Assembly (NCBI GenBank): GCA_015665455.1
Contig: JADFAD010000001.1
Span: forward strand, 248,001-312,000
Reading direction: 5' to 3'
DNA from: Oceanospirillaceae bacterium
GTDB taxonomy: Bacteria; Pseudomonadota; Gammaproteobacteria; Pseudomonadales; Litoribrevibacteraceae
Length of the DNA: 64,000 bases
The first letter of the stretch is position 1; every line of letters starts with the position of its first letter. Positions 48,643 to 56,739 of the stretch are shown in pieces. The notes under the pieces were generated by a model that was not told the origin of the DNA, searched no databases, and saw only the letters and a list, made by a program, of their open reading frames with translations. Both the position numbers and the translations under genes were made by a program.

Positions 48643-49350
48643 ATGGATAAGCCCTGTTCCGAACCATTCTTAAGTATTGTCATTCCGGTATGGAATGACT
48701 TCTCCGCCGTCAGTTTATTGCTGCAGGATCTGATTGACCTTGATGCACTGATCTTAGAAATAATTCTGGTGGATGGCGGGAAGGACGAACGGCTAGAGGA
48801 TCTGGCTTCGGCCTTTACCAAGGTAACGCTAACTCGAACCCTCCCTCAACGTGCAGGGCAAATGAATTGGGGGGCAGAGCAAGCCAGTGGCCGTGTTCTT
48901 TGGTTTTTGCATGCCGATACGCGACTCACATCGGATGTATCGAGTGATCTAATAACGTTTGTTCAACAAGCTTCTAGGTCTTGGGGACGGTTTGATGTTC
49001 GGTTGGATCAGGCGTCAGGCTTACTGAAAGTCGTTGAATGGATGATGAATCGCCGTAGCGCTCTCACAGGAATTGCCACGGGTGATCAAGGGATGTTTGT
49101 TTACCGCGATGTATTTGAACAGGTTGGGCGGTTTCCTTCTCAGGCTTTGATGGAGGATATTGAGCTGAGTAAGCGTCTTAAACTCGTGTCTAAGCCGTAT
49201 TTACCGAAAAGTAAGTTGGTTACTTCGAGCAGGAAGTGGTTGCGGGAAGGCGTGCTCAGAACCGTTGTTAAGATGTGGTACCTCAGGTTTATTTATTGGC
49301 GAGGGGCCAGTGCTCAAGAGGTTCATGATATTTATTATCGCCAAAAGTAA
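48643..49350 (+). CDS. TIGR04283-type arsenosugar-associated glycosyltransferase
   Basis: This is a GT-A family 2 glycosyltransferase of the kind commonly adjacent to arsS. The 235-residue product begins with LSIVIPVWND, has RAGQMNWGAEQASG, a DxD-like metal motif in FLHADTRL, and TGDQGMFVYRDVF with the acceptor-site region ALMEDIELSKRL. It starts three bases after the arsS stop, so they are translationally close-coupled. It may add a sugar during arsenosugar synthesis, but direct proof for the family is lacking to my knowledge. Confidence 0.9.
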   Translation: MDKPCSEPFLSIVIPVWNDFSAVSLLLQDLIDLDALILEIILVDGGKDERLEDLASAFTKVTLTRTLPQRAGQMNWGAEQASGRVLWFLHADTRLTSDVSSDLITFVQQASRSWGRFDVRLDQASGLLKVVEWMMNRRSALTGIATGDQGMFVYRDVFEQVGRFPSQALMEDIELSKRLKLVSKPYLPKSKLVTSSRKWLREGVLRTVVKMWYLRFIYWRGASAQEVHDIYYRQK

Positions 49351-49469
49351 TGTGAATACTCTAAAGGCCAGCTCAGTTATGCATTTATTAACGAGCAAGA
49401 ACTTTTACACGCAAGAATTATTTACGATTAAGAATTTAACTAACATCAGTAGGCATTCGCTGCATTATT

Positions 49470-50159
49470 ATGGATACACCTTCTACTTTTACTTCTTCTG
49501 CTTTATTCAATCAGAATAACGAAACCGCCGTGCTAATCTTTTCAAAGGCACCGATTGCAGGCCAAGTGAAGACTCGGTTAGCAAAAACAGTGGGGGACCA
49601 AGCTGCGTTAGAAACCTACAAAGCCATGCTCACCGTGATTGTTGAGCGCATCTCCGATTTAAGCCATACGGACATTTACATCAGTGCGGCGAATCAACTG
49701 GATCATCCTTTTTTTATCGATCTAATGGTTCGTTATTCATTGAAGGGGCATCTGCAGTGTGAAGGCAATTTAGGCGATAAGATGTGGTCAGCGTTAAGCC
49801 AGCTGTTAAAAAACTACCAAAAGGTGGTGATTATTGGCGGTGATGCTTTGCCTGTGATGTCTCAACACATCGAAGAGATGGTCACGCAATTGAATACCTC
49901 TGATATTGCAGTGATTCCTTCTGAGGATGGCGGCTACGTTGCTATTGGTGCATCAAAAGTAACAGCGGGAATGTTCGATGATATTGCTTGGGGAACCGAG
50001 GTTGTTTTCGAACAGCAGCTCCAGCGTTTCGAGGCAGAGCGATTGACGGTATGGCAAGGGAAACCCTTGTGGGATTTGGACGACGAAACGGATTTTCAGA
50101 AATTTGTTAACGATGACGATACACTAAATCGAATGAGGCAATACGGTTTTAAATATTAG
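49470..50159 (+). CDS. TIGR04282-type (DUF2064) arsenosugar-associated glycosyltransferase
   Basis: The 229-residue protein is a nucleotide-sugar-transferase-like GT-A protein of the DUF2064 group. Visible motifs are VLIFSKAPIAGQVKTRLAKT near the N-terminus, VIIGGDALPVMSQHIEEM for the metal/nucleotide site, IPSEDGGYVAIGAS, and LWDLDDETDFQKF near the end. It lies 119 bases after the TIGR04283-type gene, a spacing wide enough for its own signals, but the three genes are usually linked. Confidence 0.9.
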   Translation: MDTPSTFTSSALFNQNNETAVLIFSKAPIAGQVKTRLAKTVGDQAALETYKAMLTVIVERISDLSHTDIYISAANQLDHPFFIDLMVRYSLKGHLQCEGNLGDKMWSALSQLLKNYQKVVIIGGDALPVMSQHIEEMVTQLNTSDIAVIPSEDGGYVAIGASKVTAGMFDDIAWGTEVVFEQQLQRFEAERLTVWQGKPLWDLDDETDFQKFVNDDDTLNRMRQYGFKY

Positions 50160-50197
50160 ATTGGTATTTAACTTGGGGGCGTGTTTGCGGCTCGATG

Positions 50198-50908
50198 TTA
50201 TTCGAACCGTTGCTTTCTTGCTTCGCGTTGAATTTCATTAACGAAGCGTTCCATGGTTCTATGGCCAAGCCCGTACAGTTCATTCAACTGTAGCCCTATG
50301 ATGAATGATTCACTCTCTTCGTCTTCAAATACGAATCGGATTTCGGCTTCGCCTTCCACTTGAATGTTTTGGCTGATGCGAAATACGAAGAAGGGGATGT
50401 GGTCGCCCTGTTCAAATGGCGGCTCAGGCATCTCTTTTAATCTCAATCGACACCCTGTCGCTGAAATATCGAGCACCTCTGTGTGCGAGGTCGATTGCTG
50501 ATCTTCTGATCTCAGTTCCACGAATACTTCGCTGTCTTCTGGTATATCAACACGAAAGGCATGTCGACGTTGAAGATAAAGGACTTCTTCAGGGAAGGTG
50601 ATCTTATAAAATTGGCCAGTTTCAGATTTGCCAGCACCAACGATGTTGCAGCCCTTAATGATGATTTCAACGCCATTGAGCTTAGTGACAATATCAAAGG
50701 ATTCACCGGATGAAGCCAGTTTGTGGCCACTTGGGGGTCTCAGTTCATCAATATAAAAACACCGATTGGTGATGTCGGCTTTGATTACCTGAGTAAGGTA
50801 TTCTTGATCGTGAGCGTGGAATGTCAAAGTCGTGGGATAGCGGTTGTCCTGAATGGTGCGCAATACAGAATAATGTTCTTCTGGTGTTTTTAGAATTCTA
50901 TATGTCAT
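50198..50908 (-). CDS. PilZ domain protein (YcgR-like flagellar brake)
   Basis: YcgR-type proteins bind c-di-GMP and slow the flagellar motor. The 236-residue product has an N-terminal YcgR-like domain (about 1-108) and a C-terminal PilZ domain. The c-di-GMP motifs are complete: R114 R115 and R119 in QRRHAFRV, then D147, S149 and G152 in DISATGCRL. It lies immediately downstream of flgN on the same strand, which supports a flagellar role. Confidence 0.93.
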   Translation of the reverse strand: MTYRILKTPEEHYSVLRTIQDNRYPTTLTFHAHDQEYLTQVIKADITNRCFYIDELRPPSGHKLASSGESFDIVTKLNGVEIIIKGCNIVGAGKSETGQFYKITFPEEVLYLQRRHAFRVDIPEDSEVFVELRSEDQQSTSHTEVLDISATGCRLRLKEMPEPPFEQGDHIPFFVFRISQNIQVEGEAEIRFVFEDEESESFIIGLQLNELYGLGHRTMERFVNEIQREARKQRFE

Positions 50909-51017
50909 CCAGTACTACCTAATCACCGCTTGATTCTTGAATGCGTAAAATAATTGGCTTTGCAAGGTGGGTCAATCACTTGCTTCACATAAACAACACT
51001 AATTTGACGATGAAGCG

Positions 51018-51503
51018 TTAAGCTTCACCGATTAGGTTGCCTGTAATAATAGCTGAGGTACTGCCTAAAGGATTATAAACCTTAGGTTTTTCTGATTTAC
51101 CTTGAACAATCTTTAATAGATGTTGTAAAGATTGTTTGGTGCGGGATGCGACCTTGCTGTTTACCGAGTTGGCAACTTGGCACTGGCTGAGTTGGTCTTT
51201 TAATTGAAGCCAGGATTGCTCGAATTCTTTTCGCGGCGTTCCTTCGAATAAGGCAAAAACACCTGGCTCGTCATTGGAGTGACCGAAGATTTTTAGAATC
51301 TCGCTGCGCTTATTAGCACGCTTGGTCATTTCATCCGTAATTTCAATTTTTCGTTTACTCAGAGCTTGAACTGTTTCAATGTCGCGTGTTTCGAGTGCTT
51401 TCTTTTCATTTGATAGTAAAGAGATCATCTCGGATGAATCTTGGATATCACCTTTAATATCGTTTGAAATAATATCTCTGGCTTTTTCTATGTTAGCTGA
51501 CAT
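51018..51503 (-). CDS. flgN: flagellar export chaperone FlgN
   Basis: FlgN is the cytoplasmic chaperone for the hook-filament junction proteins FlgK and FlgL. The 161-residue product is mostly helical with a FlgN-like pattern (MISLLSNEKKALETRDIE, ALSKRKIEITDEM). The identification rests on this pattern plus position directly after flgM. An AAGGAA ribosome-binding site precedes the ATG. Confidence 0.88.
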   Translation of the reverse strand: MSANIEKARDIISNDIKGDIQDSSEMISLLSNEKKALETRDIETVQALSKRKIEITDEMTKRANKRSEILKIFGHSNDEPGVFALFEGTPRKEFEQSWLQLKDQLSQCQVANSVNSKVASRTKQSLQHLLKIVQGKSEKPKVYNPLGSTSAIITGNLIGEA

Positions 51504-51554
51504 TGATTCTGTTCCTTTATAACAGTCGATTTGAAGACTGCTATTCAGTTTGGA

Positions 51555-51854
51555 TTAACCAAATAGCTCTTCAAATTGAATAATATTATTTGCAAGCGCT
51601 TCATCATCAATAGCAAAGTTACCGTCTGCGATGGCTGCTTTGATTTGAGCTACTTTATCTTTATCGAAATCTGGCTCTTCTTTGATTGAGCTCTCCAGAT
51701 CATTCATAGCCTTACTTTCTTGGCTAAAGAAAACCGTTTCACCCGAAGTTGTTTTGCTTGGGATGTCAGTTGATCCTTCTTTGCCTGCTGAACTGGACTC
51801 AGCTTGCTTAGTTTTAGGACTACTGCTATTAATATTTAAGTTGTTGATTTCCAT
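51555..51854 (-). CDS. flgM: anti-sigma-28 factor FlgM
   Basis: FlgM binds FliA (sigma-28) until it is exported through the completed hook-basal body. The 99-residue product has the usual disordered N-terminus and the C-terminal sigma-binding helices (VAQIKAAIADGNFAIDDE, ALANNIIQFEELF). A near-perfect sigma-28 promoter lies 48 bases upstream of the start, which would give autoregulated expression. It is followed by flgN after 51 bases. Confidence 0.95.
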   Translation of the reverse strand: MEINNLNINSSSPKTKQAESSSAGKEGSTDIPSKTTSGETVFFSQESKAMNDLESSIKEEPDFDKDKVAQIKAAIADGNFAIDDEALANNIIQFEELFG

Positions 51855-51901
51855 TATGTACTCCAGCCTTGCCGCGAAAAATTAATTGCTTTCACTCGGT
51901 T

Positions 51902-51928
51902 ATATCGGCAGATTTTTGGGTCACTTTA
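51902..51928 (-). promoter_or_regulatory. sigma-28 (FliA) promoter of flgM
   Basis: On the minus strand the sequence reads TAAAGTGA, then 11 bases, then GCCGATAT. The consensus is TAAAGTTT-N11-GCCGATAA. Spacing is exact and only two positions differ. The flgM start is 48 bases downstream. Confidence 0.9.
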
Positions 51929-51950
51929 GCTAAAAAAGCAATTAATTTAA

Positions 51951-52718
51951 TCAGTATAACATAACAACTACGGTGTCTCTGTTTTTCACTTTTGCGATCA
52001 CTTCACGATCGGATTTGATATTTCTCACTCGAATATTTTCTCCTAATCGACCGTTTGATAACGCTTCACCGGGTGCGCTGACAGTCATTGACTTGCCTAC
52101 GGCCTGAATGATGATTCCATCCCCACGCTTTATTAACTTGGGTGGCTCAAATTGATTCTTGGTCAGTATATATCCCTGTCGAATGGGTCTTTTCGCAGCC
52201 AAGCCAATAATGATGTTGGACGAGGTGAGCGCATTGCCATTCATCTTCGCGAGGTTTACTCGGCTGAGTTTCACGTGATCGACGGTGACTATTTCCCCTT
52301 TGGCGATGGGAGTGCTCGCGGTTAATACCGATCCATAGGCTTTTATCGTTGCGCCGCTGTAGAAATTCCAACGTGGACTTGAACAGCTTACTTTAATGGT
52401 ATGCTTCCCATAGTGGTTGTTGTTTCGGCCAACCTTAAGAAACGTCAGAGGTTGTTGGCATGTCGATAGGTTTAATGACTTGCTTATTTTGTGTGGCGTG
52501 ATTTCTACATTGTGATTTGAATTATCTAATTCCAGTTCTGTTTCCAAGAAACTAATGATTTGTGATTGTATTTTCTTGGGTGAAATTTTGGCAGAATCGG
52601 ACGCATTTGCAGAAAAACATAAAAACAATGCCAAGAAGGTGGAAACTAACGAAATAACAGGCTTTGCCTTTTCGTAGAATCGACTAGAATTGATTAAGTA
52701 TGTATCGCTGTATGACAT
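51951..52718 (-). CDS. flgA: flagellar basal body P-ring formation protein FlgA
   Basis: FlgA is a periplasmic chaperone for P-ring assembly by FlgI. I use ATG 52718 (255 residues); a TTG at 52733 is an alternative. An N-terminal signal segment (VISLVSTFLALFLCFSANA) is followed by the SAF domain with VLTASTPIAKGEIVTVDHV and the C-terminal VGKSMTVSAPGEALSNGRLG and VRNIKSDREVIAKV. It is divergent from cheV and flgBCD..., the usual arrangement in pseudomonad-like flagellar loci. Its stop is 97 bases from the flgM start. Confidence 0.94.
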   Translation of the reverse strand: MSYSDTYLINSSRFYEKAKPVISLVSTFLALFLCFSANASDSAKISPKKIQSQIISFLETELELDNSNHNVEITPHKISKSLNLSTCQQPLTFLKVGRNNNHYGKHTIKVSCSSPRWNFYSGATIKAYGSVLTASTPIAKGEIVTVDHVKLSRVNLAKMNGNALTSSNIIIGLAAKRPIRQGYILTKNQFEPPKLIKRGDGIIIQAVGKSMTVSAPGEALSNGRLGENIRVRNIKSDREVIAKVKNRDTVVVMLY

Positions 52719-52868
52719 TCTATTAGGGTCCAAGTGTCATGTTTTTGCCGCTTTTTGAATTATAATTTTATAAAGCAATTGGTGTGCCATTAAATTTCCA
52801 GTTGGCGTTAGTGGACTTGCTATAGTTAGTTAAGAGGTATGATTTTATTTGCTGTTTTATTTTTTCTT

Positions 52869-52895
52869 TCAAGAAACAAATAATTGGGCCGATAG
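52869..52895 (+). promoter_or_regulatory. probable sigma-28 promoter of cheV
   Basis: TCAAGAAA and GCCGATAG are separated by exactly 11 bases. The -10 element matches GCCGATAA at seven of eight positions; the -35 element matches the core TAAAG at four of five. The cheV start is 55 bases downstream. Confidence 0.7.
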
Positions 52896-52949
52896 GACAC
52901 ACAGCAAATGAAAATTAAGCCGTTAGACCTCATTAGGAGTGTGATTTAA

Positions 52950-53906
52950 ATGGCGGGTGTATTAGACGCAGTAAATTCCCGAACACAATTGGTTGGCCAG
53001 AATAGGCTTGAGCTCTTATTGTTCAGGCTTGGGTCTGCTCAGGTATATGGCATTAATGTGTTTAAGGTAAAAGAGGTGCTTCAGTGCCCTAAACTTACCA
53101 TGATGCCAAAGCTTAACCCTGTGGTACGGGGTGTTGCTCATATTCGGGGTGGAACAATTCCTATTCTTGATTTGAGTATGGCAACAGGCGCAGCGCCTCT
53201 GCCTAATATAGAGAACAGCTTTGTTATTATTTCTGAATACAATAGAACGGTTCAAGGCTTCTTGGTTAGCTCTGTGGAGCGTATTGTAAACACGAATTGG
53301 GAATCGATTCATCCGCCACCACCAGGAACAGGTAAAGAGAGTTACCTTACTGCAGTTACTGAGATGGAAGGTAAACTCGTTGAAATCATTGATGTTGAGA
53401 AGGTGATTTCTGAAGTCGTTCCAAGTGGTGAAGCAATCAGTGAGGAGATTCTAGAGGAAATTCCTCAAGAAGATGACGATGAAGGTTTAGGCCATATCTT
53501 GATTGTTGATGATTCTTCGGTTGCACGTCGACAGGTTCAGAAATGTATGGAATCGGTTGGGCTTGAAACAACGCTGTTTAAAAATGGCGCTGAAGCGTTA
53601 GAGCACCTTAAGGCTTTGGTGGAGCAGGGTGAAAACCCGGCAGACAAGTACATCATGATGATTTCAGACATCGAGATGCCTGAAATGGATGGATATACTT
53701 TGACGTCGGCTGTGAAATCAGACCCAAGTATGAACGAGCTTCATATTATGTTGCATACGTCTTTGAGTGGGGTTTTCAATCATGCAATGGTTGAAAAGGT
53801 AGGCGCGAACGATTTCATGGCAAAATTCAGCCCTGATAACTTGGCGTCTAAAGCTGTTAGTGTTCTTAAAGGTGACTTTGCACCTGTATATAAGGGTGGG
53901 GATTAA
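52950..53906 (+). CDS. cheV: chemotaxis protein CheV
   Basis: CheV couples chemoreceptors to CheA through a CheW domain and has a receiver domain for adaptation. The 318-residue protein has CheW at about 10-165 (LFRLGSAQVYGINVFKVKEVL) and a receiver at about 185-310 with the phospho-acceptor D240 in MISDIEMPEMDGYT and the lysine in DFMAKF. A GGAG ribosome-binding site precedes the start. It is followed by cheR after 35 bases. Confidence 0.96.
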   Translation: MAGVLDAVNSRTQLVGQNRLELLLFRLGSAQVYGINVFKVKEVLQCPKLTMMPKLNPVVRGVAHIRGGTIPILDLSMATGAAPLPNIENSFVIISEYNRTVQGFLVSSVERIVNTNWESIHPPPPGTGKESYLTAVTEMEGKLVEIIDVEKVISEVVPSGEAISEEILEEIPQEDDDEGLGHILIVDDSSVARRQVQKCMESVGLETTLFKNGAEALEHLKALVEQGENPADKYIMMISDIEMPEMDGYTLTSAVKSDPSMNELHIMLHTSLSGVFNHAMVEKVGANDFMAKFSPDNLASKAVSVLKGDFAPVYKGGD

Positions 53907-53941
53907 TTATCCCTCCCTTTTGCTTCTACTTGAGGTAATGG

Positions 53942-54778
53942 ATGTCGATATCGGGCTCTATACGATTTGAGAAAAACGACTTTGATCAATTCCGGACTTT
54001 CTTAGAAGGAGAGTCCGGAATTGTGCTTGGTGATAATAAGCAATACTTGGTTGCTAGCCGTTTAAGAAAAATCATGCAGGATGCGGATTTGCATGATTTA
54101 AAAGACCTGCTTTCAAAAATCAGAATGAACTCACGCCTTAAAGAAAGCGTGATTGATGCAATGACGACCAACGAAACCCTTTGGTTTCGGGATAAGCATC
54201 CGTATCGGATTCTTAAAGAAGTCATGTTTCCTGAGTTGATCGGTCAAAGAAAAACAAGCGCCAAGATATGGTCTGCGGCGTGCTCTTCAGGGCAAGAGCC
54301 CTATTCAATGAGCATGATGGTTGAAGAATACAATCGCTCAAACCCATCGAAACGCTTAAGTCAGGTGCAAATTACGGCCACGGACTTATCCAGTGAAATT
54401 CTTGCAATGGCAAAGCGTGGTACCTACGAGAAACTGGCTTTAGCTCGAGGCTTGGATGGGGATCTTCAAAAACGATATTTCACTGAAAATACTGATGGGT
54501 CTTGGTCGGTTAACAGGGAGATAAAAAGTCGCGTTGATTTCAGATCGCTTAACTTGCTTCAGAGCTACGCCAGTTTTGGTAAGTTCGATATTATCTTTTG
54601 CCGTAATGTTTTGATCTATTTTTCTGCAGAACAGAAGAAAGATATTCTTACTCGTTTGTCTCGGTGTCTGAACCCTGGGGGGTATTTGGTGATCGGTGCA
54701 ACCGAGTCATTAACTGGCCTGAATGACATTTATGAAATGATTCAATGTCGACCAGGACTGATCTATAAAGTTAAATAA
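53942..54778 (+). CDS. cheR: chemotaxis protein methyltransferase CheR
   Basis: CheR methylates glutamates of chemoreceptors using SAM. The 278-residue protein has the N-terminal helical domain (residues ~10-85, YLVASRLRKIMQD), TNETLWFRD, the SAM loop in IWSAACSSGQEPYSMSM, the FDIIFCRNVLIYF segment, and the C-terminal LVIGATESLTGL. It ends at a strong terminator, separating the chemotaxis pair from flgB. Confidence 0.96.
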   Translation: MSISGSIRFEKNDFDQFRTFLEGESGIVLGDNKQYLVASRLRKIMQDADLHDLKDLLSKIRMNSRLKESVIDAMTTNETLWFRDKHPYRILKEVMFPELIGQRKTSAKIWSAACSSGQEPYSMSMMVEEYNRSNPSKRLSQVQITATDLSSEILAMAKRGTYEKLALARGLDGDLQKRYFTENTDGSWSVNREIKSRVDFRSLNLLQSYASFGKFDIIFCRNVLIYFSAEQKKDILTRLSRCLNPGGYLVIGATESLTGLNDIYEMIQCRPGLIYKVK

Positions 54779-54786
54779 CACGTAAT

Positions 54787-54820
54787 AGAGCCCTTTGCCT
54801 AAGGGCTCTTCTTTTCGTTT
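54787..54820 (+). terminator. terminator after cheR
   Basis: A perfect 9-bp stem (AGAGCCCTT / AAGGGCTCT) with a TGCCT loop is followed by TCTTTTCGTTT, eight bases past the cheR stop. Confidence 0.88.
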
Positions 54821-54966
54821 CTAATCCCTAGTTCTCTTGCTTTCTATTTTCTCGTTTTTTTAAGTCGTTTATTTTCTTTTCGATGTCTTATTGCCGCTTT
54901 TGCCGCTTGCCGCCTGATTTTTATCTTTGGTTTTTATAAGTCTTTGTTTTTATTGGTTTAAAATTA

Positions 54967-54982
54967 TTGGCACGCAATTTGT
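54967..54982 (+). promoter_or_regulatory. sigma-54 promoter of flgB
   Basis: TTGGCACG-CAAT-TTGT has the -24 GG and -12 G at the required 12-base distance. The -12 element is TTGT, where the consensus is TTGC. It lies 46 bases before the flgB start and is nearly identical to the site before flgK. Confidence 0.82.
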
Positions 54983-55027
54983 TTATCTAATGGAAAGTTA
55001 AAGAAATTGAACGACGAGGGCGGCAGC

Positions 55028-55423
55028 ATGGCAATATCATTTGAAAACGCATTAGGAATACATCCACAGGCAATGGGTGTCAGGGTTCAGCGTGCTGAGA
55101 TTATTGCTAATAACTTAGCGAATGCTGATACACCGGGCTTTAAGGCGAGAGATATTGATTTTAGAGCCATTTTGAATACTGAGTCTGATAAAAACTCCTC
55201 CGTTCGATTGGATAAAACAAATAATGGGCACATGGATGGTTTATTGAGTCCAGATGAGGGTTTGAAGTTTAGAAACCCGAATCAGCCTGCCATTGACGGT
55301 AATACCGTTGAGACAGAAATTGAAAACTCTGAATACATGCAAAACTCGATGCAGTACCAATCCACGTTCCAATTTTTAAACAGCAAATTTAAAGGCCTTA
55401 CTGGGGCCATTAGAGGCGAATAA
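55028..55423 (+). CDS. flgB: flagellar basal body rod protein FlgB
   Basis: FlgB is a proximal rod protein. I start at ATG 55028 (MAISFENALGIHPQAMGVRV), giving 131 residues; the in-frame TTG upstream is less likely because a GAGGGCGGC ribosome-binding stretch precedes the ATG. The rod signature NNLANADTPGFKARDIDF is present. It is the first gene of the flgBCDEFGHIJ operon and is preceded by a sigma-54 promoter. Confidence 0.96.
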   Translation: MAISFENALGIHPQAMGVRVQRAEIIANNLANADTPGFKARDIDFRAILNTESDKNSSVRLDKTNNGHMDGLLSPDEGLKFRNPNQPAIDGNTVETEIENSEYMQNSMQYQSTFQFLNSKFKGLTGAIRGE

Positions 55424-55435
55424 GGAGACTGAATT

Positions 55436-55876
55436 ATGTCACTAGGAAATGTATTTGATATTGCCGGAACAGGCATTATGGCTCAGTCTATTCGCCTGAA
55501 TACAACGGCCAGTAACATTGCAAACGCTGAGACAGTGAGCAGCAGTATCGATGAAACCTATCGTGCGAGACACCCTGTTTTTTCACAGATTCATAAGGAT
55601 CAAATGGGGTACAAGTTCGAAGGTGTAGACGTGAATGAAGATATTGGTAACGGTGTACATGTTCTTGGTGTGGTTGAAAGTGATGCACCTCTAGAGGCGC
55701 GATATAACCCTGAGCATCCCATGGCGGATGAAGAGGGTTATGTGTATTACCCGAATGTGAATATTGTGGAAGAAATGGCAAATATGATTTCAGCGTCTCG
55801 CTCGTATCAAACGAACGTCGATATTATGAATACCGCCAAAACAATGATGCAACAAGTCCTGACTCTGGGTCAGTAA
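55436..55876 (+). CDS. flgC: flagellar basal body rod protein FlgC
   Basis: FlgC is a proximal rod protein assembled with FlgB and FlgF. The 146-residue product has the N-terminal LNTTASNIANAETVSSS rod motif and the C-terminal helix ASRSYQTNVDIMNTAKTMM. It follows flgB by 12 bases with a GGAG ribosome-binding site. Confidence 0.97.
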   Translation: MSLGNVFDIAGTGIMAQSIRLNTTASNIANAETVSSSIDETYRARHPVFSQIHKDQMGYKFEGVDVNEDIGNGVHVLGVVESDAPLEARYNPEHPMADEEGYVYYPNVNIVEEMANMISASRSYQTNVDIMNTAKTMMQQVLTLGQ

Positions 55877-55911
55877 GTACAACGCCTAAGAATGATTAAA
55901 GGTGAAAGAAT

Positions 55912-56595
55912 ATGAGTGATATTAATACTGCTACTCAAACGGATGCGTTATCTGCTTACCGAACTCAGAGTACGACCAGTTCTACAGAGTCATCCAATGA
56001 GTTAGGTCAAGATCAGTTTCTTGAGTTGCTGGTGGCTCAGTTAAATAACCAGGACCCACTCGATCCGCAAGAGAATGGTGACTTTATTGCAGAGCTGGCG
56101 CAATTCAGCTCGGTAGAAGGCATTGATAAGCTGAATACCAGTGTGGATTCATTGCTGAGTGATTATAAGTCGAGCCAAGCATTGCAGGCGTCATCTCTGG
56201 TGGGGCGGCAAGTGGTGGTTCCGAACAGTAATGCAAACTGGTCTGGCTCTGGCAGTGTGCCTGCGACGGTTGATGTGCCTGCTGGCGCTACCAACGTTAA
56301 GGTTGGTGTGTACGTCAATGGCAGTGATCAGTTGGTTGCAGAGATTCCGGTTGATAATGCCATTGAGGGCGAAAACCCTGTTTCTTGGGATGGCACGGAT
56401 GGTAGCGGCAATATTTTGGCTTCCGGGTCTTATGAGTTCAGGGCGACAGGTGTTGTGGATGGCAGCAGTGAAGCCATGCAGGTTTACGGTTCAGCAAAGG
56501 TTAATAGTGTGACATTAACCGGTGGGGAAATGATGCTGAATGTTGCCGGTCTTGGAAAGATTCCGCTCTCTGAAGTTCGAGAAATATCTGAATAA
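55912..56595 (+). CDS. flgD: flagellar hook assembly (capping) protein FlgD
   Basis: FlgD caps the growing hook and guides FlgE polymerisation. The 227-residue product has the conserved N-terminal QDQFLELLVAQLNNQDPLDP and AELAQFSSVEGIDKL segments and a C-terminal Ig/FlgD-like domain with NPVSWDGTDGSGNILASGSY. It ends 144 bases before the flgE start; that gap contains a base-paired element. Confidence 0.96.
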   Translation: MSDINTATQTDALSAYRTQSTTSSTESSNELGQDQFLELLVAQLNNQDPLDPQENGDFIAELAQFSSVEGIDKLNTSVDSLLSDYKSSQALQASSLVGRQVVVPNSNANWSGSGSVPATVDVPAGATNVKVGVYVNGSDQLVAEIPVDNAIEGENPVSWDGTDGSGNILASGSYEFRATGVVDGSSEAMQVYGSAKVNSVTLTGGEMMLNVAGLGKIPLSEVREISE

Positions 56596-56622
56596 CTTCA
56601 CGGATAGGTATTAAACAAATCG

Positions 56623-56680
56623 AGCTGTTTGGTCTAGGTGAGTTACTTACTGAGTTGCTTAGTTACTGTACCAAATAGCT
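56623..56680 (+). other. base-paired element in the flgD-flgE gap
   Basis: An 11-bp outer stem (AGCTGTTTGGT at 56623-56633 with ACCAAATAGCT at 56670-56680, one G-U pair) closes a 36-base loop. Inside it ACTGAG (56649-56654) can pair with CTTAGT (56658-56663). There is no T tract, so it is not a standard terminator. It may be a processing or stabilising structure upstream of the abundantly needed hook protein. Confidence 0.6.
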
Positions 56681-56739
56681 GAATTAGATTTCTATTGTAT
56701 GCCCGCTTTGTGGCGTACATGGCTAGAGAGGATAGAGTT

